A DNA stretch of 44,748 nucleotides from a bacterium. Its GTDB lineage: Bacteria > Auribacterota > UBA3054 > JAAYZF01. How positions within the stretch are numbered: position 1 is the first letter of the stretch; the number at the start of each line of letters is the position of its first letter. Location of the stretch: NCBI GenBank assembly GCA_012514975.1, contig JAAYZF010000032.1, forward strand, positions 1 to 44,748. Direction: 5' to 3'. Shown here piece after piece: positions 15,434 to 23,863 of the stretch. Both the position numbers and the translations under genes were made by a program. The notes below the pieces were generated by a model. That model had not been told where the DNA came from. It saw only the letters and a program-made list of their open reading frames with translations, and ran no database searches.

Positions 15434-15468
15434 ACTGAACACTGAACACTGAACACTGAATACTGATC
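15434..15468. repeat. Heptamer array ACTGAAC x5
   Basis: Five 7-nt units, three of them perfect ACTGAAC, then ACTGAAT and ACTGATC. The array ends 8 nt before the stop codon of the convergent acyltransferase gene. Confidence 0.8.
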
Positions 15469-15476
15469 ACCGGCCG

Positions 15477-16628
15477 TCAACCAGCCGGGAACAGGTGCTT
15501 GACTGTGTTGGCGTAATAGTCGATGATGTCCGCGCGTTTGACGCGGATGTACATCGAGCTGTCCTTGGTGTGGATGCAGATGGCGTCGCGGAATCGCACG
15601 CGGTTGCACAGGTGTTCGAGCGCGCGTTTGAACACCTGGCCGGGGGAACGATGGCTGACGCCGCGGCCGATGAGGAGGCAGTTGTCCTTCGTGTATTTGA
15701 GGTCGGCGCGGATGTGGCGGAAGAGATCGTCCATCGGCACGGACGTACGGCCTGCGAGCGCGCGGCAGACGAGCGCCACGGCCGTCACGCGGATGAGTCT
15801 GCCCATGCGGGTGCGGAGCTCGCGCTCCAACTCGTCCATGTACTTGACATCCTTGACGTACATGGGCTCGCCGAAGTCGACGTACACGGCGCCTTTGGGC
15901 TGGAAGATGGCATGGCGGATGAACCCTCGTTTGTCGTAGGCGCGATAGGCATCCGCACCGGCGGCTTTCTGCTCGCGCATGCGATGAAAGCGCTCATCCT
16001 CGGTGACGCGGTCGTACGTCATGCCGACGGGCAGGAGAGCGACGCGGTGGGTGCCTTCCTTGAGCGCCCGTTTGGCGATGCCAAAGACGCCGAGCGCGAG
16101 CGGCTGGATGCTGCCGTCGTACGAGCGGCCCGCTTCAGGGAAGATGGTGATCGCGTCGCCCCTGTTCATGACTTCGTCCATCAGGTAGTCGTAGAAGGTC
16201 GACAGGTAGAGGAGGTTCTCGCGCGAACGAAGGTTTTTCGGATTGACCTTTTCGCGGTCGAGGCAGACGCCCTTGAACCGCGGGAGCATCCCCTCGAACA
16301 GGCCATGAAAGAGATTCTTGCCGGCGATGGTCGCGGGCAGCGACTTCATGTTGCTGAAGAGCACGTGGCCGAGCACGATGTAGTCAAGATGGCTCTTGTG
16401 GACGCAACTGAGGATCACGTAGGTGTCTTTTGGCATCGTGAGAATGTGATCGAAGCCGCCGACGATGACCTCCGAGAGGAAGAACCGGTCGAGAACAAGC
16501 CTCACGGGCCTCGCCATCCAGCGCGTGAACTCGTAGCTGTAGCGGTGGGCGATCTCGCTGCGATACTGCTTCGAGAGCCTTGCGGCCGCATCCTCGGTCA
16601 ATCTGCCTGCAGAAGCCATTGCATCCAT
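15477..16628 (-). CDS. Glycerol-3-phosphate/lysophospholipid acyltransferase (PlsB/PlsC-like)
   Basis: 383-aa acyltransferase of membrane lipid synthesis. The catalytic HX4D motif is HKSHLD (His77, Asp82) in SCVHKSHLDYIVLGHVL. The substrate motif is IFPEAGRSYDG (163-172). Region KGVCLDREKVN and motif ALLPVGMTYDRV complete the four-block pattern. HKSHLDY is closer to PlsB (HRSHMDY) than to typical PlsC, but the protein is only about half the length of E. coli PlsB. It could act on glycerol-3-phosphate or lysophosphatidate. Start chosen at 16628 (MDAMASAG); 16619 is the alternative. A TATACT lies at 16646-16651 on this strand without a convincing -35 box. Divergent from the giant membrane protein. 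Confidence 0.8.
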   Translation of the reverse strand: MDAMASAGRLTEDAAARLSKQYRSEIAHRYSYEFTRWMARPVRLVLDRFFLSEVIVGGFDHILTMPKDTYVILSCVHKSHLDYIVLGHVLFSNMKSLPATIAGKNLFHGLFEGMLPRFKGVCLDREKVNPKNLRSRENLLYLSTFYDYLMDEVMNRGDAITIFPEAGRSYDGSIQPLALGVFGIAKRALKEGTHRVALLPVGMTYDRVTEDERFHRMREQKAAGADAYRAYDKRGFIRHAIFQPKGAVYVDFGEPMYVKDVKYMDELERELRTRMGRLIRVTAVALVCRALAGRTSVPMDDLFRHIRADLKYTKDNCLLIGRGVSHRSPGQVFKRALEHLCNRVRFRDAICIHTKDSSMYIRVKRADIIDYYANTVKHLFPAG

Positions 16629-16728
16629 CCGGTGTTTTGAGCGATAGTATAGCAAAAGAAGGGCGCAAACGCACGAGCACGGCGGAAATGACGTATACCT
16701 GTTGGGCGAGCGTGCAGGGAAGGCGCTC

Positions 16729-16757
16729 TTGACCTCTGCCGTTGCTTCCGGTATGAT
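16729..16757 (+). promoter_or_regulatory. sigma70-type promoter of the giant membrane protein
   Basis: TTGACC (16729-16734), 17-nt spacer, TATGAT (16752-16757). The predicted transcript starts near 16764, leaving a leader of about 29 nt containing AGGAAAGG ahead of the ATG at 16793. Confidence 0.75.
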
Positions 16758-16792
16758 AGACGGACGTGTCACAGCCCACAGGAAGGAAAGGC

Positions 16793-19700
16793 ATGAATTC
16801 GCGCGAGCAGAATGATCTCATCCTGTTTCTTACCGGCCGCGCAGCGTGCGGCGCATTGCCGGCCGAACACATTGTGCCCGTGCTGCGTGAGCTGTGTGCC
16901 GGAGCAGGCGCGCAACGGCTGTCATCGACGCTGATAGAGCCGCTGGCCGGCCTGCAGGCGCCTGTTGCGGCAGCGTTGTTCGGTCAGTTGTGCGGCGAAC
17001 TGGTTGCAGACGCGCAGACGTGCCATGTTGCGTACGTGACCAGCGGGGCGTTGCCGGCTGATTGGCGCGCGCTGCTTGGCGGGTGCGCGCGGGAAATTCC
17101 GCCGGCATGGGCGGGCGTCACGGAGTCGTGTGCTGAACTCGACAAAGGCATTGCCCTTGCTGGTGATCAGTTTCTCGCCGTGGCGCACCGTGCGTGGCTC
17201 GGCGGCGTCACGGCGAAGATTGACGCAGCATTGCGCGGCGCGGCGGTGCTGGTGCACGACAGCCCGTGCGCGTGGCATGGCGATCTTGTGCGCGCCATCA
17301 TCGGCATGCTCGAGCACCGCGCAGCGACGCCGGAGCAGGCCGCGCGCATCGCCGCGTTGCGCGCGCGGTGCGATGAATGGATGAATGCCACGGCCACGGG
17401 CACGCCTGCCACGGCGGACGCCATTGGGGCTCTCGCGGCGCTTTCGGCGCGCAATGATCGCGGCGCGCTTGGCGCTGCACAGGCGGCGTTTGCCTCCACG
17501 ACCGATCGCGCCGCGCGCGCCGCGATACTCGACGTGCTGTGCACGTGGCCGACATGGCGCATGGCATGCGTGCTGCCAGGCCTCGCAACCGAGCCGTGGG
17601 CGCAACTGCGCGCGGCGGTGCTGCTGACGCTGCGGTTCGGTGCGCCACCGGATGCGCGATGGCCCTATTGGCAGCGATGGCTGGAGCTGACGGCCGGCGC
17701 AGTGCGCAGGGAGGATGATCGATGCGCGGCAGTGTGCGCACAGCATCCTGCGCGGGCGGCTGCGTTGTGGCTTGCCGGATTGCCCGAACGCGACACGGCG
17801 CTCGAAGAGGCGCTGGCCGGATGGAGCGGTGCGCTGGAGGCATCGTCGGGCGGGTCGTTCGTCCAGCGCTGGGGAACGGAAATGCCCGCGGAGGTCCGGG
17901 CCGGCATCGCCGGCATCAATGCCGCCGGCATGTCCGTGGCAGGCGAGGACGCGCCGCGGCAGGCGGTGCTGGAGAAGCCGGAGGAGGGCTTCCAGGCGGA
18001 GCCGTCAGTGCTGCGCGCGCGCGTCCACTCATTCCTTGCAGGGAACTGGTTCATGATCGCGGGCGCGCTGATGGTGGTGATCGGCAGCTCGCTTGTTGCG
18101 TACTACACATGGGACAAGCACTGGCTGTGGCGCTACACGATCATGCCGGCGCTGCTGGCGCTGCTCACGGCGGGGATTGCGCGCGTGGGCGGCTGGATGG
18201 AGCGGAAGGATGAGCAGTTCCGCGATACTGCCGCCGTGCTTCGCGCGATAGCGATCGGCCTCGTGCCGGTGAACATGATGGCCGTCGCACTGCTTGCGCG
18301 CGACCCGCAGGTGATGGTGCGCGGCGTGCTTTCGCCCGTGGTTGCAGCCGCGTATCTTGCGGTGGCGGGCGTGGCGTTGGTGCGCTGGTGCCGCGCGGTG
18401 CATCCCCCGCTGGGCGTTCCGCTGGGCATGACATTGCTTGCATTCACGGCGCAGGTTGTGCTGGTGCCGGTGCTGGGCGCGATGGGCGGGTCGTCCATGG
18501 CGGCGGACGAAGTGCTTTCATGCGGTTTCCACGGCGCGTTCGCGGTGGCGGTGTTGTTCGTGCTGCACGCGCTGCGGAGCGGCGATGCGGCGATGCCGGC
18601 GCGGCGCGTCATATGGTTTGCCGCGGCAGCGTGCGCGGTGGTTGTCATCGAGGCGTTCATCTGGTCGTACGGCTATCTGGGCCTTGCGCCGCGCGCGCGG
18701 ACGTATGCGTTGATGATGGCAGCGGCTGGCTGGCTGCTGCTGGTGATCGCGCGGCGCATAGGGCGCCCGGGCGCAGAAGGCGGGCCGATCAACGTGGAGG
18801 CGTTCGCGGGGTACGCGGCGGTGCTGCTGGGCGTGCTCATGGGGGTCACCGGGCAGTGGATGCGCATCGCGGTATGCATCACAGCCGCCGGCGCGCTGAT
18901 GCATGAAGCCATCGCGCGGCGCCACACGGTTCAGTACTGGCTGTCATGTGCGTTTCTGACCGCGGGCGCGGCGTCCGTCGGATTGCTGGACGTGTTCCCG
19001 CGCGAATGGCTGGCAGCGCTGGGCATCGGGTACGCAGCCGTGCTCAGCGGCATCATCATGGCGGGCGGACGGGCGAAACTTTCCGTCCTGGTTTCCGCGG
19101 GCATTGGGACACAGGTGACCGTCCTGTTCATTACGTCCGTCGTGGCGGTGCTTGCGCAGTGGCAGTACCGGACGGAGCCGGTGTGGACGGGCGCGGCGCT
19201 GGTGTGCATCGCGGCGCTGTTCGCCCTGCGCGCCGTGCGCGGGCAGCAGGTGCGCTGGCTGCACACGGCTGCGGTGATGCCCGCGCTGGCGCTGCCGTAC
19301 CTTGGCTGCGTGGACATCATGGGCCGCACGCTGCGCGGGAACACGCTTGTCTTCGGCCTTGCCGTGCTCTCGCTCGCGTGGATGATTGTGGCACGCGTGC
19401 GGCGGACAGGGCTCGTTGCGCGCGCTCGGTCGACGGTGCTGACACTGTACGGTGCATTTGCCATTGCGGCCATGGTGGTGCGCGTGCTCATCGAGCAGTT
19501 CAGGCCCGCGCACGGGCCGTCGTGGCATACGGGAATGGACCTCGGCGGCCCGCTGATGATCACCGCGGCGCTCGCCTGCACGGGATATTTCACGCGGTCG
19601 CTGCTGCCGATGGGCATGGGCGCGGTGATCATGGTCATTCTGTTCCCGGAGATGAAGGCGGATCTGCAGCTCTGGTTTCCGCAACTGGCGTGGGGCAGCG

Positions 19701-22700
19701 GGCTGGGCAGCGCGATCAGTGCGTTCGTCCTCGTGCTCGCCTGCTTCGGCGTGCGGCGCATTCCGCGGCTGCAGCGGCTCGAGGGCGGCGACAAATTCAT
19801 GGATGCAGCGGCGTATCCGCTGCTCCGGAGCGACTACTCGCTGTTCACGATTCCCGTGCTGATTTCGGCGGCGTTCCTGATGGGCAAGGTTGCGACGTGG
19901 AACGTGCTGAGAAACCTGGCGCTGTCGGGCGTGGGCACGCACACATGCGCCGCGCTGCTCATCGGCGGCGCGGGATGGATGTGGATGGCGGTGTATCTCC
20001 GCGCGCGGGGCAGCGCGCCTCTGTTCACGCATCTTGGCTGGCTTTCCCTTGCCGAAGGCGTCATGTTCGGGTACCGCCATGTCGTTGACAAGCCGCACTG
20101 GAGCTGGCCGGTGCTCGCCACGCTCGTTTCGTTCCAGATGCTGTACTGGGCGTATCGCTTTGTCGTTGAGCGCTGGTGCGACTGGGCGCGGCGGGTGCTG
20201 ACAACGCCGCTGCTGCACGTGCTGCGCTACGGCAGCCAGGCGGCGCTCGCCGTGTGCGTCATTGCGCTCTGGTGCGGCGGCATGTTCGAGCGCACATGGC
20301 CGCTGGCGGCGTTCCTCGGGGCACAAATGGCGTGGCAGGCGGTCATGACGGGCGGAGTGTTGTACGGCACGCACCTGTTTGTCCTCGGCATCACGTGCCT
20401 GCTCGCGTGGACCGGCGCAGACAGAAGGCTGATCGTGCACCGGCTGTCGGTTGCGCGCGATTTCACGCCTGCGTTGCTGTATCTGGCTGCGTGGCAGGTG
20501 GTGCATGGAGCGCTTGAATGGAGCGGGAACGTGTACGGCAGGCTGCGCGGGCTGATCCGGCCTGCATTGCTGCTGTCGACGCTGATCGCGGCACTGATGG
20601 CGCTTGTGCTCCCGGCGCTGCTGATGGCTGGCGTGCGCATGCCGGATGCGCTCCAGTTCTCCCTGCTGGGCGGCATACTGCTCGTTGCCGCGCGGGCCAG
20701 CCGATCCATGCCGTTCGTGACGCTCGCGGCTGGAGTGTTGTATCTGCTGGCGAACCGCGCGGGGCTCGTTGCGCAGGCGACCCCGGCGGGAAGGCTTGGC
20801 GTGCTGCTTGCGCCTGACGGCCTGGCGGTGCTTGCCGCGGGAATGGCTGTCGCGCCCGTGGCGGGCATTCTGCCGGCCAGGCGCGCGCGCTGGCTGTTCG
20901 CGCGCGACACGGGCATTCGGGCGCTTGCCGCGCCGGCCGCGGGCTGGCTGTTCCTTCCTGCGGCGCTGTGCGCCATGTTCGCTGTACTCCATTACACCAT
21001 GAATTCCGCGTATTCCGGCGCGCGTGAGTGGCTGTGGGTGCCGTACACATGCGCGGCGGCATGCGGCGTGGTTGCCGCGGTCTGGCAGCCTGGGGTGATG
21101 AGCGTGCTTGCTGCTGTCATTGCCACGGTGGCGAACGTGCACGCGGTGCATCTGCTTGCCGGCGCATTCCTGAGCGCGCATGGTGTTGCGCCGATGCACG
21201 CGGTGCTGCTTGGCTGTGCGGCGACGGTCGCGCAAGCGTACGTTGTGCCGCGCCGTGTCCTGGGTACCGCGCGGGCTGCGGCGGTTGGCGGCGTATGCGG
21301 CGCATGCATTGCCGTGGTCCTGGTGCTCATTGCAGCGGAGTATGCATGGAGGCCGGGCATGGAGCGGCTGACGTTCTGGCGGCTGTGCAGCGCCGGCGCC
21401 GGCGCGCTTGTTGCCGCGGTGTACACCGCGCGCGGCGCAGTGGGTGCGGGAGATGCGCTCCCGCCGGGCAGGCGGGTGGCCCATGCCATCGCGGCAACCA
21501 TCGCGTTGTGGTGCGCTGGGTTCATGATCCCCGTGTGCCGCCTGCCGGAGACGGCGCTGGCTGTTCTGATGGTGCCCGGCGCGTACTTCATGCTGCGCGC
21601 GCGTGCCAGCAGCGGCCGGCAGTTTGTGAACGCGGCAGCCGTCATATGGCTCGCCGTGCTTATCGCCGCCTTTTCGCCTGCTGCGTATCATGTCGCACTC
21701 TTCCCGCGGACGGCGATCGGTGTCATGCACTATCATGGCAGCGCGCCGTATGCAATCGTGGCGGGCATTGCGCTGTTGTGGTTGCACGGCAGGCGCAGGA
21801 TGCCGGGACTGGCCGTTGCGGGCGGCGCGGCGGTGTTCGCGGGCAGTTTTTTTGCTGTAACCGGGTACGACTCGTTCAGCCCGTTCGTGGACGGCATGCG
21901 CGCGGCATGGTGCGCGATCGGGCTGGCACACGCGTGGCTGCTGCTCATGGCGCCGAGATCGCCCGTCATGCGCCTTGTGCAGCGCATGACGGCTGCGGAT
22001 GACGGGCGTGCGGCGATGATGCGTGCATGGTGGCGCGCGTTCCTCGCGTTCGCGATGCATGTTGTGATCATCGCCGGCATCGGTGCATGCGACAGCCGGC
22101 CGCGGATGATCGCTCCGCTGGTCCTCGGGGCCGCATCGGTGATGATACACAGCGGCATCGCGGGCGGCTCACGGCTGGCGCTCGTGCTTGGCGGCATCGA
22201 GCTCTTTGTCGCGCTGCACGCCGATTTCATCGTGGCAAGCTATCTGCCCCGCAGACAGGTCGTCTGGGCGCTGCTTGGCCTCTGGGCGTTGTGGACTGCG
22301 GGGAGCCATGTGCTTGCGCGCCGCGGCAGGGCAGTCCCGGCAGGCATCGTCTCGAGCGCGAGCGCTGCAATCGTTTTCTGCCATATCCTCTACCATCATC
22401 CGTGGTCGACCGCAGGATTGTGGGCCATGGCGGCTGCGTGGTTCCTGGTGGTGCTCACTCCGCGTGCCGCGCGCGCGCCGCGCATGTTTGTGGAACGACT
22501 TGCGTCGTTGGTGGTCCTGCTTGTGCCCGTCTGGCTGGTGTTCTTCAGTCAGGTGCCGGCGCAAGGGCCTTTCGCCAGGCACGCGGACCTGACGTGGGCA
22601 GTCTTGTCAGCGACGGTTGCGCTTGTGGCGGTGGGCATTGCGGCGCGGGCTTTTGCGTTGAGGGCTGCTGCGGCGTACCGGGCGCTGCCGCGCGCATTTC

Positions 22701-23773
22701 CGGTGATGCTCGATCAGTGCCTCGAATGGGCCTGCGGCGCAGGCCCGGCGCTGCACATCGTGACGCTCGCGGCGGGATTCCTCGTGATGGGCATCGTGCA
22801 GGCGGCGCACTACTCGACGGCATTCGCCTTGCGCGAAGCGGTGGCGCTGGGCGCGCTGGCGCTCGGCGGCGCGTGGTGCTGGGTGCGCGCGGGAGCGATG
22901 CGGGAGCGCATGCTGCCGTTCTTCCTTGCACAGCTCTGCCTGCTGTCATTCGCCGTTCTCGTGCGCCGGCATATCATGCTGACAACCAGCCTGTGGAAAC
23001 CCGTGTACGACGTGTGGGCAAGCCTTGCAACATCAGCCTTGCTGACAGGCTTCAAGCACGCGATCGATGCGCGGCCGCGCGCCGTGCGCGTACCGTTCAT
23101 CACCACCGTGCTGATCCTGCCGGTGCTGACAATGGTCTGGGTGCTCGTCCATCATATGGGCAGCACTGCCGTGCTCATCGTTGCCGGCCTGCACACAGTG
23201 TTGTTCGCCTATCTCGGCAAGGACGATCGCGAATCGCCGTACCAGGCGCTCGGCGTGTGCTCGTTCATCACATTCCTGCTGGTCCTGTTCTGGGCAAAGC
23301 TGTCACTGCGCGTCGCATATGCGTATGTGATCCCGGCGGGCACCGGGCTGCTGGTGCTGGTACAACTGTTCCGCGACCGGCTCGCGCCGGCGGTGCGCGG
23401 CATCATCCGTTTCATCGCCGTCACCGCCATGCTGGGAAGCGCGTGTTACTATGCGCTGATTGGCGGCCAGTATCCCGTGGCGCATCTTGCGATCTTCGGG
23501 CTGCTCTGCCTCGGCGTGATGGGGCTTGGCGCCGTGCTGCGCATCCGATTGCACCTGGCACTGGGTTTTGCCGGGCTGGTCGTGGACCTGAGCGCCGTGG
23601 TCTACAAAGTCATCATGACCATGCAGCGCGGCGGGCAGATGATCATGATCGGCGGCATGGTGCTGCTGCTGGGCGTGGTGCTCGTTGCGGGCGCTGTCTA
23701 CTCGAAAACACACCGCGGCACCATCGCGGAGACGCTGGCCGCATGGCGCTCCCGGTTGCGCGAATGGGAGTGA
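16793..23773 (+). CDS. Giant polytopic membrane protein (DUF2339-like)
   Basis: 2326 aa, one uninterrupted frame. Residues 1 to about 410 are soluble and mostly helical, Ala/Arg-rich, without a motif I recognise. From about residue 415 (SFLAGNWFMIAGALMVVIGSS) to nearly the C-terminus the sequence is an almost unbroken series of hydrophobic helices separated by short Arg-rich loops, on the order of 50-60 segments. The start of that region is reminiscent of DUF2339/DUF2157-type proteins, which are much shorter. There is no ATP-binding site, catalytic motif or signal peptide. ATG 16793 has AGGAAAGG immediately upstream and a strong promoter. Possible roles (cell-envelope polymer handling, a membrane scaffold) are guesses only. 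Neighbour genes give no clear hint. Confidence 0.8.
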   Translation: MNSREQNDLILFLTGRAACGALPAEHIVPVLRELCAGAGAQRLSSTLIEPLAGLQAPVAAALFGQLCGELVADAQTCHVAYVTSGALPADWRALLGGCAREIPPAWAGVTESCAELDKGIALAGDQFLAVAHRAWLGGVTAKIDAALRGAAVLVHDSPCAWHGDLVRAIIGMLEHRAATPEQAARIAALRARCDEWMNATATGTPATADAIGALAALSARNDRGALGAAQAAFASTTDRAARAAILDVLCTWPTWRMACVLPGLATEPWAQLRAAVLLTLRFGAPPDARWPYWQRWLELTAGAVRREDDRCAAVCAQHPARAAALWLAGLPERDTALEEALAGWSGALEASSGGSFVQRWGTEMPAEVRAGIAGINAAGMSVAGEDAPRQAVLEKPEEGFQAEPSVLRARVHSFLAGNWFMIAGALMVVIGSSLVAYYTWDKHWLWRYTIMPALLALLTAGIARVGGWMERKDEQFRDTAAVLRAIAIGLVPVNMMAVALLARDPQVMVRGVLSPVVAAAYLAVAGVALVRWCRAVHPPLGVPLGMTLLAFTAQVVLVPVLGAMGGSSMAADEVLSCGFHGAFAVAVLFVLHALRSGDAAMPARRVIWFAAAACAVVVIEAFIWSYGYLGLAPRARTYALMMAAAGWLLLVIARRIGRPGAEGGPINVEAFAGYAAVLLGVLMGVTGQWMRIAVCITAAGALMHEAIARRHTVQYWLSCAFLTAGAASVGLLDVFPREWLAALGIGYAAVLSGIIMAGGRAKLSVLVSAGIGTQVTVLFITSVVAVLAQWQYRTEPVWTGAALVCIAALFALRAVRGQQVRWLHTAAVMPALALPYLGCVDIMGRTLRGNTLVFGLAVLSLAWMIVARVRRTGLVARARSTVLTLYGAFAIAAMVVRVLIEQFRPAHGPSWHTGMDLGGPLMITAALACTGYFTRSLLPMGMGAVIMVILFPEMKADLQLWFPQLAWGSGLGSAISAFVLVLACFGVRRIPRLQRLEGGDKFMDAAAYPLLRSDYSLFTIPVLISAAFLMGKVATWNVLRNLALSGVGTHTCAALLIGGAGWMWMAVYLRARGSAPLFTHLGWLSLAEGVMFGYRHVVDKPHWSWPVLATLVSFQMLYWAYRFVVERWCDWARRVLTTPLLHVLRYGSQAALAVCVIALWCGGMFERTWPLAAFLGAQMAWQAVMTGGVLYGTHLFVLGITCLLAWTGADRRLIVHRLSVARDFTPALLYLAAWQVVHGALEWSGNVYGRLRGLIRPALLLSTLIAALMALVLPALLMAGVRMPDALQFSLLGGILLVAARASRSMPFVTLAAGVLYLLANRAGLVAQATPAGRLGVLLAPDGLAVLAAGMAVAPVAGILPARRARWLFARDTGIRALAAPAAGWLFLPAALCAMFAVLHYTMNSAYSGAREWLWVPYTCAAACGVVAAVWQPGVMSVLAAVIATVANVHAVHLLAGAFLSAHGVAPMHAVLLGCAATVAQAYVVPRRVLGTARAAAVGGVCGACIAVVLVLIAAEYAWRPGMERLTFWRLCSAGAGALVAAVYTARGAVGAGDALPPGRRVAHAIAATIALWCAGFMIPVCRLPETALAVLMVPGAYFMLRARASSGRQFVNAAAVIWLAVLIAAFSPAAYHVALFPRTAIGVMHYHGSAPYAIVAGIALLWLHGRRRMPGLAVAGGAAVFAGSFFAVTGYDSFSPFVDGMRAAWCAIGLAHAWLLLMAPRSPVMRLVQRMTAADDGRAAMMRAWWRAFLAFAMHVVIIAGIGACDSRPRMIAPLVLGAASVMIHSGIAGGSRLALVLGGIELFVALHADFIVASYLPRRQVVWALLGLWALWTAGSHVLARRGRAVPAGIVSSASAAIVFCHILYHHPWSTAGLWAMAAAWFLVVLTPRAARAPRMFVERLASLVVLLVPVWLVFFSQVPAQGPFARHADLTWAVLSATVALVAVGIAARAFALRAAAAYRALPRAFPVMLDQCLEWACGAGPALHIVTLAAGFLVMGIVQAAHYSTAFALREAVALGALALGGAWCWVRAGAMRERMLPFFLAQLCLLSFAVLVRRHIMLTTSLWKPVYDVWASLATSALLTGFKHAIDARPRAVRVPFITTVLILPVLTMVWVLVHHMGSTAVLIVAGLHTVLFAYLGKDDRESPYQALGVCSFITFLLVLFWAKLSLRVAYAYVIPAGTGLLVLVQLFRDRLAPAVRGIIRFIAVTAMLGSACYYALIGGQYPVAHLAIFGLLCLGVMGLGAVLRIRLHLALGFAGLVVDLSAVVYKVIMTMQRGGQMIMIGGMVLLLGVVLVAGAVYSKTHRGTIAETLAAWRSRLREWE

Positions 23774-23799
23774 TTGGGCGGGACGGCAACGGCCCGGCG

Positions 23800-23841
23800 C
23801 GTCACGCTCATCCCCCGCAGCCTTGGCGCCGCTGCGTGACG
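23800..23841. terminator. Possible hairpin between convergent genes
   Basis: CGTCACG (23800-23806) and CGTGACG (23835-23841) can pair, with an inner GCAG/CTGC pairing, between the stops of two convergent genes. There is no U-run. A third GCGTCACG follows at 23846, allowing alternative folds. Confidence 0.3.
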
Positions 23842-23863
23842 GTGCGCGTCACGCCGGGCAGCG

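Noticed and set aside
18944-22150. 1068-codon frame antisense to the giant membrane protein
   Set aside because: Arg/His/Gln-rich mirror image of a hydrophobic protein; typical artefact, no start signals.
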